In this document: one piece after another, positions 48,108 to 60,063 of the stretch | How positions within the stretch are numbered: position 1 is the first letter of the stretch | How the letters are laid out: the number at the start of each line of letters is the position of its first letter | Source: Erodium maritimum | Lineage: Eukaryota; Streptophyta; Magnoliopsida; Geraniales; Geraniaceae | Direction: 5' to 3' | Assembly (NCBI GenBank): GCA_963921825.1 | Contig: OY997594.1 | Coordinates: 28,316,956-28,380,955 of the forward strand | DNA: 64,000 bases | The notes under the pieces: model-generated | The model's input: only the letters and a program-made list of their open reading frames with translations | What the model was told of the DNA's origin: nothing | The model's database searches: none | Made by a program: the position numbers and the translations under genes

Positions 48108-49399
48108 ATGTTTTTTGATCAACATTTTTTTTATTTATAACCAAACACTTTCCAAGATAGAAAGAGAGGTCAAGATCCTGACAACCAACACTCTCGATAA
48201 ACAAACAGACCGGGCATTTCTATGACTGAACCTCAAAAAACCGAAACCTTACTTAATCAGCAAGTATAAAACAGGTCTATAACCAATATTTTACAACCAT
48301 GAAGAAAACAAATACAACATACCCAACAAGGGGTGAAACTAAGCAAAAAAATGAGTCCGAAACCAAGATTAACTACCAAGTAGCTCAATGAGAACCAAAA
48401 ATAACCATAGATACTCCTGCACCAACAATCGAAAACCGAACGGAACAACCCAATCCCTAATCTGGAGTTTTAAGAAAATGCCCAATCTCGTCGGGGCCAC
48501 CAACTCAAAGAGTTCTTGACCTCAAACACGTCGCGACAACGCCACTAAAACGGTAGAGACTGGTACGTGGTCAAAAACCACCAGTACACTAAAACCCTTA
48601 AAAACTAGCACCCATTTGTCTTTTAACAGAGGAACCAAGGCCAAAGACTCGTCGAAGGCCAACACCTTAACACTGACGAGCCCCTCCACGAAAAGAGGGG
48701 AATACAAGAAGAACAAACGATAAACCAGATTAAGGGGAAAGTAGAGAAGCTGAAAGACCAAGAAGGGGAGGGATTACCGACCGAAACTTACCCACTGTGA
48801 GGATGGAGAGCATATGAATTTTTTCGACAGGGAGACTAGCACCTACGACCAATACCGAGGAAGCCACCATCGGAGAAAGGTCATCAGGAATCACACCACA
48901 TCAAAGCCTATAAACTAAAAAGAAATGGTGACCACCACCAGCCCGACGGATACAAACCTTCAGGGAAAGTCGGGAGATCGGTGCAGAAGAGGAGACCAAA
49001 GCTATAGGGGCGAGGCGAGACCAGATTCTTGTCATTGACACCGAATTTAGAAACAGAGGAAGCTCTCTATGAAGGAGATAACCATGAAGTGCAAAAATCG
49101 ATGAAGTCAAAAGTAAAGGTCGGATGCCGATAACGAGGTAAGAGAGCCGGAGGCGAGGGAGCTGAGGGCACCGGAGCAATTGATTAGAAGACATGGCCGA
49201 AGGTAACAAACCAAACCAAGAGGAGAAGAGAAGCTAGGAGGAGGGATGGGAAGGGAGAAATAGGGGAAAGGGAAGGGTGGTGAGGAGGTTACCACTGACG
49301 ACAACCATGACTAATGGTCGTACCGTCGCCAGTGGTGAAGGGTTCAAAGTAGAGTGATGGCTAGGGTTTGCAAATGGAAGAGATGGTTTCAAGTTTGGG
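48108..49399 (-). mobile_element. Short LINE derivative with 20-bp target duplication
   Basis: AGCTTCACAATGTTCAATAT occurs at 48088-48107 and 49400-49419. The minus-strand insert of 1292 bp ends in an A-rich tail (AATAAAAAAAATGTTG). The 5' part has Pro/Ser-rich frames; no reverse transcriptase is seen. Its 3' third resembles that of the unit at 52468-53560 (compare AACCTCAAAAAACCGAA with AACCTCAAGAAACCGAA). Confidence 0.8.
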
Positions 49400-49419
49400 A
49401 GCTTCACAATGTTCAATAT

Positions 49420-49924
49420 GAGTATATGAATTGAGTAGTGTATGTGGGCTTAGAGAACAAACCCATAATTTTATAAAGTACTTGCTCTACCCATCATATA
49501 ACTTAATAATGATGGTATGAGATATGCAAAGATGGAAGATATAATCATCAATACATGACAATTGTTTGTAAAAGATAGTTATATGGAGAAGTGTGAAGGT
49601 CTCTTTATATCATGGTGACGTCTCATCATGATTTTCTTTCAACATGAATTACATTTACTTTAATATGCCATCATTCTTCCACTTGATTTATATTCCATAT
49701 TTTTTCAAAGTATGAAAACAAAACTTACGAACATTGGCAATAATCTCTCTTAGAAATGAGAGTTATCTTCTAACTATCACAATACGTTATGCTTTTTTTC
49801 AACTCTTTCCATATAACTTAATGAATAAACTTATGTTTATTCTTGGTCCAAAAATGATATTTCTCAATCAAATATGTACACAAAACCAAAATGAGAAATA
49901 CCCAAACAGAGTTTAATTCGTTCT
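49420..49924. other. AT-rich spacer
   Basis: Nothing recognised. Confidence 0.4.
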
Positions 49925-52467
49925 TACAACCAAAATTACATTACGGATTCAAGTCTCATACTTTGCACATGATCCTTGAACTTTAGTGCGGACATGCCTT
50001 TTGTCAACAGATTAACAATCATCAATTCATCATTCACGTGTACAATGACCAATAATTTATCCTTAACACATTCTCTTATGGATAAATACTTCATGTCTAT
50101 GTGTTTATTTCGACTACCACTTGTTGTGTATTTTAGCCATAAAGAGTACAACAGAATTGTCATAGTATATCTTTAATGGTCTAGAGATAGAATCTATGTT
50201 TCTAATCCCCCAAAATGAAACTCTTCATCTACACACCATAATATGTAGTCTCAAAACTGGATACGATCTCGGCCTCCATAGTATAAGTACAAAATAGGAT
50301 TTTCTTTACGCTTCTCCATGATACAACCCCACTAGCTAACATACAAATATATCCTGATGTTGATTTTCGTGAATCAACGTAGCCGACGAAATACGAATTA
50401 CAATAAGCAATTAATTTCAATCTATGTACTCTTTGGTGCATTGAAGGTAACTCATAACTTTGTTTTCAGCTCTTCAGTGGTCTTCACTTGAATTACTTTA
50501 ATATCGATCAAACATTCCAACTACAAATGCTATGTCAGGTCTTGTATAAACTTGAGCCTACATCAAACTTTCAATAGCCGAAGCATAGGGAATGTGGTAC
50601 ATTCGTTCCTTTTTGAACTCATTCTTCGAGATTTAGTTCAAATTGAACTTATCCCATTTCCTAATCGGAGCTACACTTGATGAAACTTCTTAACCTGAAA
50701 TCTTTCCAAGAATGTGTTGATATAAGGCTCTTGAGACAATACATAGAAATCCTTTATATTTGTCTCTAATAATCTTAATGACAATGACATAGGGTGCTTC
50801 GCTCATATGCTTCATATCAAAGTTCTTTAAAAGAGATTTTTTTTAACCTCCCAAAGTAGTCCTTTATCATTGGTTGCAAGTAGGATACCATCCGCATACA
50901 AAATGAGAAAAAGTTGAACTCCTACTAACCTTTTAGTTTAACACTAATCCACGATATTCTCTTCAAATCCAAGTGGAGATAATATCACAAAATCTTAAGT
51001 ACCCTTGACGAGAGGCTTATTTAACTCATGCATGGATTTCTTAAGTTTTCACGCTAAAGATTCAGCCGCATAAGAGGAAAAACCTGTAGGTTGTTTCATG
51101 TATACCTCTTCCTCTATATCACCATAAAGAAATATTGTTTTCACATCCATTTAATGAAGTTACAAGTCAAAATGCTCAACCAATGTAAAAATAATATGAA
51201 GAGATTCTTTCGTAGATACATGTGAACATGTTTCACTATAATCAATTTCTTCTCTTTGAGTGAATCCTTTAGCAACGAGTCTTGCTCTATGTCTTTCGAT
51301 GTTGCTTAAGGAGACTTTCTTTATTTTGAAAACTCATTTGCACCAAATGGAAACTCGACAAGATCCTAAACTCCAATAGAGCTCGTGGAGTTCAACTCAT
51401 CCTTCATAGCATTGTACCATAAATCTGACTCACAACTCATGGCTTGGGAAAAAGTTTCAAAATCATTTACGACCCTAACATTGTAGTCCGGTTCTTGTAA
51501 ATACCCAACATAATCACTAGGAATCGCTGACTTCTTTATTCTAGTAGATATCTTTAATGGTTCATCAACAAGCTCTTGAGGATCATGTAGTACAATTGGC
51601 TACTCAATATTTTCAGGTAAATTATGAATAATCAAATATACTGGATTGTCAATAATTTGTGGGATTCCTTGATTGCCATTAGCTGCCATTGGACCTTGAT
51701 TAACTTGTTGCTCAATACTCATTTCAGTTTTATCACTTAAGACAACCACTTGACTTGATGAAATGAGAGGTTGATTAACTGAATGATCTTTCTTAGGAAC
51801 TTCGTATTGAGATAGATCCAAGGTTGTAAAAAGCGTTAGGCGGGGACTAGTCGAGACTTAGGAGGGTTTAAATTTCTTATTATTTTAATTATTAATAAAT
51901 ATATATTACATAAATGTAATCTAAAATTCAAAATATAAACTATATTTATTTTAATTAAAATCGAAAGTATAATGATAAATTTTTTTTATATAAATTATAA
52001 CAAAAAAATATACTCGTCGTCTTTTTTGTAATTAGAAAAAGGTTTATAAATGTAAGACTGTATGTTTCTTTCGTAATAAAAAAAATAGAGATGAAACAAG
52101 CCACCAAGGAGCGACAAGTGTCATATTTTTTTATATGAAAAGATTCAAGACCACTATACGCTTTCTGTCTCTATCATCCTTTCATTTCTTCTTCAAAGGT
52201 CCAACCTCACAAACAAGAGCCTCAAAGCAGTCGGGGCCTAGACGAGGCAGCAAGTCTGGCTTTTTTTATATAGATTTTGGGGACTAGGCGAGCTAGGCGG
52301 GTACTTTCAACCTTAGATAGATCCCTACACTCATTAAGTCATTCTCAAGAAATTATGCACTCCTTGATTCCACAAATCTAGTGTGATATGATGAATAATA
52401 AAACATGTATCCATTGGATTGTTCAACATATCCAACGATATACCCACTAATAATTCACGGATCAAGC
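49925..52467 (-). mobile_element. Ty1/copia retrotransposon fossil
   Basis: Minus-strand pieces match the C-terminal half of a copia polyprotein. From 52460 down to about 51600 lies the region between integrase and reverse transcriptase. Near 50560 is late reverse transcriptase (YASAIESLMYAQVYTRPDIA). At 50229-50441 RNase H text includes VDSRKSTSGYICMLASG. The RNase H end lies at 49940-50160 (NLLTKGM). No LTRs are seen at its ends. It is clearly broken, with many breaks, and looks old. A MITE (51820-52314) is inserted in it, and a short LINE derivative abuts its 5' side. Confidence 0.8.
51820..52314. mobile_element. 495-bp MITE with 10-bp target duplication inside the copia fossil
   Basis: AGATAGATCC stands at 51810-51819 and 52315-52324. 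The ends are AAGGTTGTAAAAAGCG and, inward from the right, AAGGTTGAAAGTACCCG. GGGGACTAG and CTAGGCG motifs lie near both ends. AT-rich interior with no coding frame. TSD length fits a Mutator-like or related MITE. Similar CTAGGCGG text lies at 39.1-39.3 kb. Confidence 0.75.
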
Positions 52468-53560
52468 TTTTTTTTATCAGCAAAGACATATTTAAAAACC
52501 TGGCTCTTTGAAGTAAAGAGCACAGAGGTGAGAGGTACAACCTAAGAGCGTTCCAACTTGGAACCTCAAGAAACCGAACATAACAAGGGGTGAAGACTTA
52601 CAAACACAAATCAAGAAGATGAAATAAAACCAACAATACAAATTTTAACACCAAGATTAAAACCAACTAGAAACCTGAATTTCTTACCATGAAGCACTAA
52701 CAGAGTACGATAGTTCAAACTACTCGAGGCACCCAAACCCTATCCCCATATGGAATTAGATCAACTCCCATCTCAAAAAGAACCAATAAGCCCACAAGTG
52801 GGAACGGTGCCGCGGCCAACACCAATAACGACTGATAGAAATTACGGTGAAAATCCACCAGAACCCCCAAATCCAACCCAATTTAGCGAAGGGCTTCCAA
52901 GGACAGTAGATCCCTAAGAACTCATCGGTGGCCAACATCATAGAACCGGCGAGCCCGAACCATAGCGAGGTCGGGAACAAGAATACCCTACGGAAAAAAT
53001 GAATGCTGGGGAGGGAGATGAAAACCAAACAAAGGCAAGGAAGGGGTGAAGAGCTTACTGACCTCAAGAGCCACATATATGAACAAAATAGTAGATCTAC
53101 GGGCGGAGCAATCGAGGAGGAGAAGTCGAGCTTGACAGCAGCGAAAACGATCCACACCACAACAATCCACTACATGAAAACGCATCCCTCGACGGTGAAG
53201 GAAGAATCGTCGGGATCTAAAGAGAAAGGGCCGACCACAGCTACACCGAAGGAGCGCTACCGCCGCTGCCACGCGAACAAGCTAGATCGGTGACTATCCC
53301 CGCCAGAGGCGAAGAGAAGAGTCATCCCACTACCGGATTTGGGCCGTCTCGAGACAATCGTCACACATCGTAGAACCGAACGTTAGAACCTGAAACGAGG
53401 TGAGGGAAAGAGAAGAGGGAAAGGAGTAAAAGGGAGGGGAGGAAAGCAGAGCTTCCGCCAGTGACGTCCTAAAGAAAGGAGATCGCCGACAAAACTGAGG
53501 AAACGAGCGATTGCTATCGTCAGGGCGAGAGGGTTATGATTTTTTTAGAGAGACGTGAGA
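52468..53560 (-). mobile_element. Short LINE derivative
   Basis: Minus strand ends TTTGCTGATAAAAAAAA at 52468, the LINE-type 3' end. The 3' text is related to the unit at 48108-49399. The 5' part holds a short frame (52988-53272, RCSCGRPFLFRSRRFFLHRR) with no known family. No reverse transcriptase. No convincing target duplication found. Confidence 0.6.
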
Positions 53561-54734
53561 CAAAGTTCTTGAAGATGTGATAAGAGTATCCAATTAAGTT
53601 TTTTTTTTTTTTTTTTTGTAGATTATAGACTTTTATTTCATACGAACATCCTCAAACACGTATATGACGTAAAATTAATTTCCATCTTTATAATAACTCG
53701 AATGATATTTTTAACAATCTTGATTGGAATTCGGTATAATATATACGGAGCCTTGATTTATATTGAATCGCTTATTATGATGGGTTACATATTTAATGTG
53801 GGCGTGGATGGTACCTTGTATAATATAACAGTAACGGGATACATGTGTGCAGGGTTAAACAAATCATAAAGTTCACAAACTAATCTATGTTCCGGCTGAC
53901 ACGTAAAACATTTAGATTATGAGATTTCATGGATCCACTCCACCAATACATTAAGTTAATGAGAACATTACAGCTTTAATGTACGCAGTGGTTATTAAAT
54001 GACAAAGGATATATTGGTTCATGTTCATGTTCATGTCATGTGGTAGACTAGAGTAGCTAGCTGGCTACAAATCTTGGAGCTGTCCTCTCAGAAACTCTGA
54101 GCTATGGATCGGCCGTGTCTCCTCTTCCGACGATACTTTTTCAATATTTGCAGACGTGCCCTTACCCTGCTCTGACGCATCCCCATACCCCCAAGAGCCC
54201 TAGCTAACATCACAGCCATCCATTTCATTATGCTTTACGTGTATGTGTGCTTATACATAGAGAGCTCGTGAACCTAGCCAGTAGTTTCGGTTCATTTTGT
54301 TCCTTGACCTTTAACTTGGCTCCATATAGACATATGTCTTATGGATAGTACTGCACTTCTATGACCTGTCTTAATCATGAAATGGGTAGTCACTCCCCTG
54401 AGTCTTGTTCGAGGATAACACCAAACGAAATGTATAAAGTTTGTTCCTCAATTTAACTATACTCAAAGCAATTACTTTAATAAGGACATAAAAAAATCAC
54501 TTTAGAACATGTACATCGTTCTCATTTTGGCAATGCCCGTTCCACTTCCACCGATCCTAAATCAAGCAATCGTAATGTGTAGATGGAGAAAAACCGAGCG
54601 GTGCTATAATGTTGATATCGAAATAGGAGCTGGAACTGCTCCAATCGATCCCGCTTCTCGAAGTGATGGGTGCCAATTTGTGAACCCCGAACCTTCAATC
54701 CGCACGCGTCACATCGCTACATATGTTTATTTTC
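53561..54734. other. AT-rich spacer with a poly-T tract
   Basis: A run of about 20 T lies near 53600-53620. No gene recognised. Confidence 0.4.
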
Positions 54735-54880
54735 TAGGGTTATTTTCTTCTCACTATTCTAACTATGTGATTTTTTTCATCTCACTGCCCTAATTATTTT
54801 TTGTGGCACCTCACTACCCTAGATTGCATTTTTTTCACTTTCATACCCGCCGTCAATTTTCCATCCATTTTTGGATGAAA
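54735..54880. repeat. Single arm of the MITE seen at 23126-23484
   Basis: Shares GGGTTATTTTC, TTTTTTCATCTCACT, GTGGCACCTCACTACCCTA and CATACCCGCCGTCAATTTTC with the left arm of the copy at 23 kb. The inverted arm is missing. Confidence 0.65.
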
Positions 54881-57091
54881 ACATCGTGTTATCAAACAGT
54901 GTGTTACGATCAATTTTTAATAAATTTCCAAGTTTTGAAAATTAATACTCGGTTTATCGAAACTGGTTTCAAAAATGACTTTTCCGAACGTTTAATTTTG
55001 AGGTTCATCATGACGGCTCCAAACTCGTCACAATTCCCCAAACAGTTTAGTCCAGCGTTCCGACTATCCAATAGTCACGACTCGGCCTAGCTCCGTCCAA
55101 ATGAGCCCCGCTCGGTCACGAGATCGGCTCCCCGATAGTCCCGTTCTCGTGACCCCGAAAATTAAACTTTGTCCAAAAAAATCATATTTGATTTTAGGTT
55201 TAAAATCTCCAATTTCATGCTTTAAATGCCCATGCAAGAATATAAATCATGTTATCAATCACCAATACATTCACACATGGTAAAACACGAAATTAAAAGC
55301 CTAACATGCATTTTAAGCACTTAAAAAAAACATCAAGCACTTCAAAATTTTCAGCACCCAAAACTGAATTTTCAACTCATGCTTTTTCCGTTGGTAGCCA
55401 AGATCTGATACCATTGTTGGAACTTGAAGTCGTGGACATGTTTAAACAAGAATTACAACGGAAATTAACCACGAATTGAAGAAGAAGGAACTACCAAATA
55501 TGAATAATAAAGTTGAAATTGCAGCTAGGTTTCAAGAACATCACCTTTGTGTTTCGGTTGAGAAATGAGAAGAAAAACACCAATGATGCACTGCTTGAGC
55601 CCCTTAGACGCGTACGTATCCGAGATGGAATCAAAGCCAGCGTAGTTATTGAGTTTTATCCCTCAAGAACATGCACAACCAAGCTTGATGATGGGAGAGA
55701 GGTTTAGCCAAGCTAGAGAGAAAATGAGACTTGTGTAATTTTTTTCTCTACTCTTTGCATGTTGTGATTTGCCAACATATCTTGCATGTTAAGTTAAGTG
55801 GGTTGAGTCAATTCACTTAACTTAACCATGAGCCAAGTGTCCTTGCTAATGTGCAAGGTGTAGCTAATATAAAATACAAGTATATTAGCTAAGTGGAAAG
55901 TGGGTCCTACCCATCAAGATTACCAAGACTATTTAGTCATCTTAATGACTTTTGATTCTTGTTGGGCTTAGCTTATGTGGGCCGGCCATGGGCCTCTCCA
56001 AGAGAGCCCATCATGCTTGCCCGTCCACTTTGGCAATTCTCGACACGTCTCCATGCATCTTTAGTTCGTTGTGTTCTCATCGAGTATCAAATTATTGGTG
56101 TGACCCTTAGGTTTATGCACGTCGGTAACATCAACGTAAAATCCAATTTTACATGATCTTACTTAAATGGTAACTGACGAGACTCAGTATTGCCTGGCGC
56201 TGCATAGCGAGTTGGCCGTGTCAATTCTAACCTTTCTGTCGTCCTTGTCATTATCCCTTTATCTCTGATATCCTGATTGAGATAAGGCATAAAGTCGTCA
56301 TCCTTATTGTTCTCAATCATTTTTCCTCGATATATGAGATCGATTGATTGTAGGACACCCAGTATCCAATGCATGGCCATGCTATTCTTTCAGTCAATCT
56401 AGACCGAGTGTCCTCGAACTGATATCATGCTCATATCGTGATATGAGGGATAAATACCTTAACCGTCTCTCGTGTCACTCATGCAGTCTGTCCCCAAGCC
56501 AATCCTGACCGTTATGGAAGTCTAGTCATGGTACAACGTTAGGCTCAGGTCAAATCTTAGTTATCTACCGCATAGTGATCACAAAGACTCTTCGGTTTAA
56601 GAATACCTGAAAAGCTACGACTCTAATTATGTTCATGACTAAATCTATGGAACATAATCAGGTCGGGTCGTCCAATGTCAAGTCCCACCTGACATCTATG
56701 ACCAGACTCTGGAATCCTTTGCAATGGCTAATAGAACTAAGTCATCAAGAGTCATCTTTCATACTAGTCACTTCTGAAAAAGATCTTTGACTAGGGAACC
56801 CATCGATTGTGATCAATCATGGTCTATGGTTCTATTTCTTTTGTGGACATAAATCAGATCGCATATCAATATATTACTTCCACACATAAGTAATATAAAG
56901 CCGCTATTATTGCAAACGATGATAATTACAGTTGGACATTTACGATTGGACTACAGGCACTAAGACTAACAAAAGTCTCGTTAGTCTCCACTTATATAGG
57001 ATCAAGTAAAATGGGTTTTATGTTGATATATCGACATGCATAAACATAAGGGTCACACCGAAGGATGAAACTCATTGACACATTTATGGAG
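54881..57091. other. Unclassified repeat-like region
   Basis: No coding frame. At 55395-55412 the minus strand reads ATGGTATCAGATC next to CCAACA, resembling the LTR edge and initiator-tRNA-Met primer site of copia-type elements. An LTR from about 57056 down to 55414 is therefore possible, but no second LTR or gag was seen. The segment at 56097-57059 is listed separately. Confidence 0.3.
56097..57059. repeat. Segment of 963 bp bounded by long imperfect inverted repeats
   Basis: The left end GGTGTGACCCTTAGGTTTAT and the right end, read inward, GGTGTGACCCTTATGTTTAT pair for about 70 bp with roughly three quarters identity. No coding frame and no clear target duplication. It could be a DNA element or part of an LTR. 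Confidence 0.55.
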
Positions 57092-57720
57092 TGTCACGCC
57101 CCATATTCAGTAGAACCGAACCCGGAACGCGAACGGTAAAACAATAAAACCATTTTCAAACCTTTTAAATAAATAGCTTAAAATCACCATTTAGTTAATC
57201 AAAATAATAATTTACAACTCAAAAGTATGTCCCAACAAGCGGACAAAAAACAAGGCGTACGTCGCTAAACTCAAAAGGAAACCCGGACTCCCGCTCCCAG
57301 CTCTTCAAGCTTCGAGAGCTCACCTAGACCGTCCTGCGGCCAGTACCTGTAGGAAAATCAACTAGGGGTGAGCGTTCGCTCACCACCACGGATACCAGAC
57401 TGACTACGACATACTAGCAGACAATGTCGGAAACACTAACAACAAACCCAACACCGGGGACTACTATCCCCAACTAAATTAACCCGACTGACACACAACT
57501 ATTACTTTCCCCAATCGACTCAACACTCGGACACGTAATATAGACCCAACCCAGCGGTTACGACTTCCACCAAAGACTCAAAATATAACCGAACAACACC
57601 CAAGATCACAAAGGATCGCACACCAAACAAGATCGCAAAGGATCGCACTCCAGCTGCTCAGTGCCGGTTGCTAACCGGCTGGGCTCGAGCCTGCCCACGC
57701 TACTTCCCCGATCCCTGTCG

Positions 57721-57830
57721 GGTCAGGCGGTCGACCTGTCGCACTTTTCCCGGCACGCAGTCGGATCAGGCGGTCGACTTGTCGCACTTTTCCCGACACG
57801 CAGTCGGATCAGGCGGTCGACCTGTCACTT
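57721..57830. repeat. Repeat of about 43 bp, three units
   Basis: GGTCAGGCGGTCGACCTGTC and close variants start near 57721, 57763 and 57806. Confidence 0.8.
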
Positions 57831-57894
57831 CCAACCTCAGGCAACCACAACCCCAATCACAAGCAAAGCTCAACAAACAGTAACAACACAGGTT

Positions 57895-58340
57895 TAGCAC
57901 TCCACAGGCACTCATGGCCACCCAAGACGCCAACAGTAAAACACGGGCTCAACAACCCCACGGGCCCTCATGGCCACCCAAGACACACAAACGGTAAAGA
58001 CACGGGCTCAACAACCCCACGGGCACTCATGGCCACCTAAGACACACTAATAGTAAAGACACGGGCTCAACAACCCCACGGGAACTCATGGCCACCCAAG
58101 ACACACCAACAGTAAAATACGGGCTCAACGACCCCACGTGCACTCATGGCCACCCAAGACACACCAATAGTAAAATACGGGTTTAACAACCCCCACGGGC
58201 ACTCATGGCCACCCAAGACACACCAACAGTAAAATGCGGGTTTAACAACCCCACGGGCACTCATGGCCACCCAAGACACACCAACAGTAAAATACGGGTT
58301 TAACAACCCCACAGGCACTCATGGCCACCCAAGACACAAA
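57895..58340. repeat. Minisatellite of 57-59 bp, about eight units, in LTR 4
   Basis: CTCATGGCCACCCAAGACAC recurs at intervals of 57-59 bp between 57912 and 58340. The units differ at a few positions. Open frames through it are by-products of the repeat. Confidence 0.9.
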
Positions 58341-60048
58341 CTAAACAATCAACCTCCGGGCATAATCAAATGCCTCCAGTAATTCTAATATCGATAAGTT
58401 CATTGCTCCTACGACACTACTAAGTGTCACATGCATTTCTATTGTTCGACACGTTCCCGTATCATACGACACCACCCGGTGTCGCCTGCCTTTCTATTGT
58501 TCGATAAACTTACTTAACCCACGACACCCAAGTGTCACATGCATTTCTACTGTTAACTTTCCCTAGTCAGGGCCGAGATGCGGCTACTTTTCCCTACCTC
58601 GTACGCTTTCCAAAAGCTCACAACCAAGCTCCGGCGTGATCACGATCACTCGCCTAGCTTTCCCTTTCCTCTGTCGGTGGCACGATCTAATAAGAACACA
58701 ATTCAAAATACTTTTAAGTTCGCAGGCATAAACTGAATTTTAATATACTTGACGCCCAAATGTAACCCCGGCAATGTCAATCACTCCCAAACTTCCCAAT
58801 TACTCGACATTGTCGATAATGGACCCGGAAAGACCCGATTCGCCCGGCCCGACGAATCTGCCCGGGTTTTGAAAACGCCCTTCCGGGTCTCCGAAAATTC
58901 CCGTTTTCGTTTCTACGGTCTTAAAATAACTCAAGGGTTCCAACGCAATTGACGGAATCGATTTCCGACTTCCGAGCAATTTAATTCGCGTTTAAAGTTT
59001 CTAAACCCGTCATTTACAACTTTTACAATTTAATTCCAAAATTCGTTCCGGGTGTGGATTAACGACTTGGGGATCGTCCTAAACCACCCGAACACGAAAA
59101 CCCGATACCCGAGCATGTGGACCCCACCCGACCATCCTTGGCCATGGGTGGCTTGGTCTGGTTTTGGGCCGGTCCACCATGGTGGTGGACGGTCCTAGCT
59201 CCGGCCAGCCACCATACACGGTGGCCGGAGCTCCCCCGAGCTTCTGGTCACCGGAAAACGTTCAATCTTCGCTCCAAAATGTCTCTAACGAACCCCACAC
59301 CTCAACTCATCCATAAACTACTAGTTTTAACCCAAACCCTAAACTTTAAACTTAACAAAACGAAAAACAGATAGTTGCTCACTGTAGGGAGTGGCGGTGG
59401 GAGCTCGATTCCTTGATCGTTGAAACGATCCACCGATTTTCTCGTCGGGAAAAGTGGCAAAACTCTAGAACCTCTTCCCTTTTTCTCTCCTTTTCTCCTT
59501 CTCCTTCTCTCTCTAAAACTCTCTTCTTTTCTCTTTTTTTGAACCATGGCCGAACCCCCCCTCATTGTAGTCTTCTTGTTTTGTTCTAAAAACCTAACAC
59601 CACCACTTGTTTGACAAGTGGCAAGTGGGTCCCACCTCTTTTGGAAAATATCTTCTAGATATTTTTTCAGTCAGATTCGCGAAATTCGGCCGTCTCGGGC
59701 CCCGAACGGGCACTTTTTTTCCAAGAAATTACGAAACTTCACGGGCTACAAGGAAATGTCTCAACTAAGACCGATGTGACGACGGCTAAGCTTTTTGGAT
59801 CCAAAACGGGTCTCGAATGGACTAAAACGTTGCTCGGTTGACTTTTCCAGCAAAAAGTCAACTTTCCCAAATGGGTCAGAAAGTTGCCATGAGTCCCCCG
59901 GAACTCACTTTGGTCGATGTCGGGGTCAACTTAAGTCCGGTATGACCCTCGGGGTCAAATTTGGGTTCATTTAAGTGTCTGTCCAAATTTTTTAAATTTT
60001 CCTGTTTTTCGCCGATTTGACTTGCGTTGACCGGGAGTGGTTCTTACA

Positions 60049-60063
60049 ATCTACCCCCCTTAA
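60049..60063 (-). other. Polypurine tract of the Ty3/gypsy element
   Basis: Minus strand CTTTAAGGGGGGTAGAT directly before the LTR start TGTAAGAACC. This fixes the direction of the element. Confidence 0.8.

Larger units (their letters stand above)
57092..60048 (-). repeat. 3' LTR (LTR 4) of the Ty3/gypsy element, 2957 bp
   Basis: Minus strand starts TGTAAGAACCACTCCCGGTC and ends GGGGCGTGACA, next to the polypurine tract. It shares ends and general plan with solo LTRs 1-3. It contains a 43-bp repeat (57721-57830), a 57-59 bp minisatellite (57895-58340) and the family palindrome at 57369-57382. Confidence 0.85.

Noticed and set aside
58067-58318. Repeat protein frame on the minus strand
   Set aside because: It is only the translation of the minisatellite in LTR 4.
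57895-58340. CRISPR-like array of regular repeats
   Set aside because: Units are joined head to tail without unique spacers and lie in a plant LTR; it is a minisatellite.
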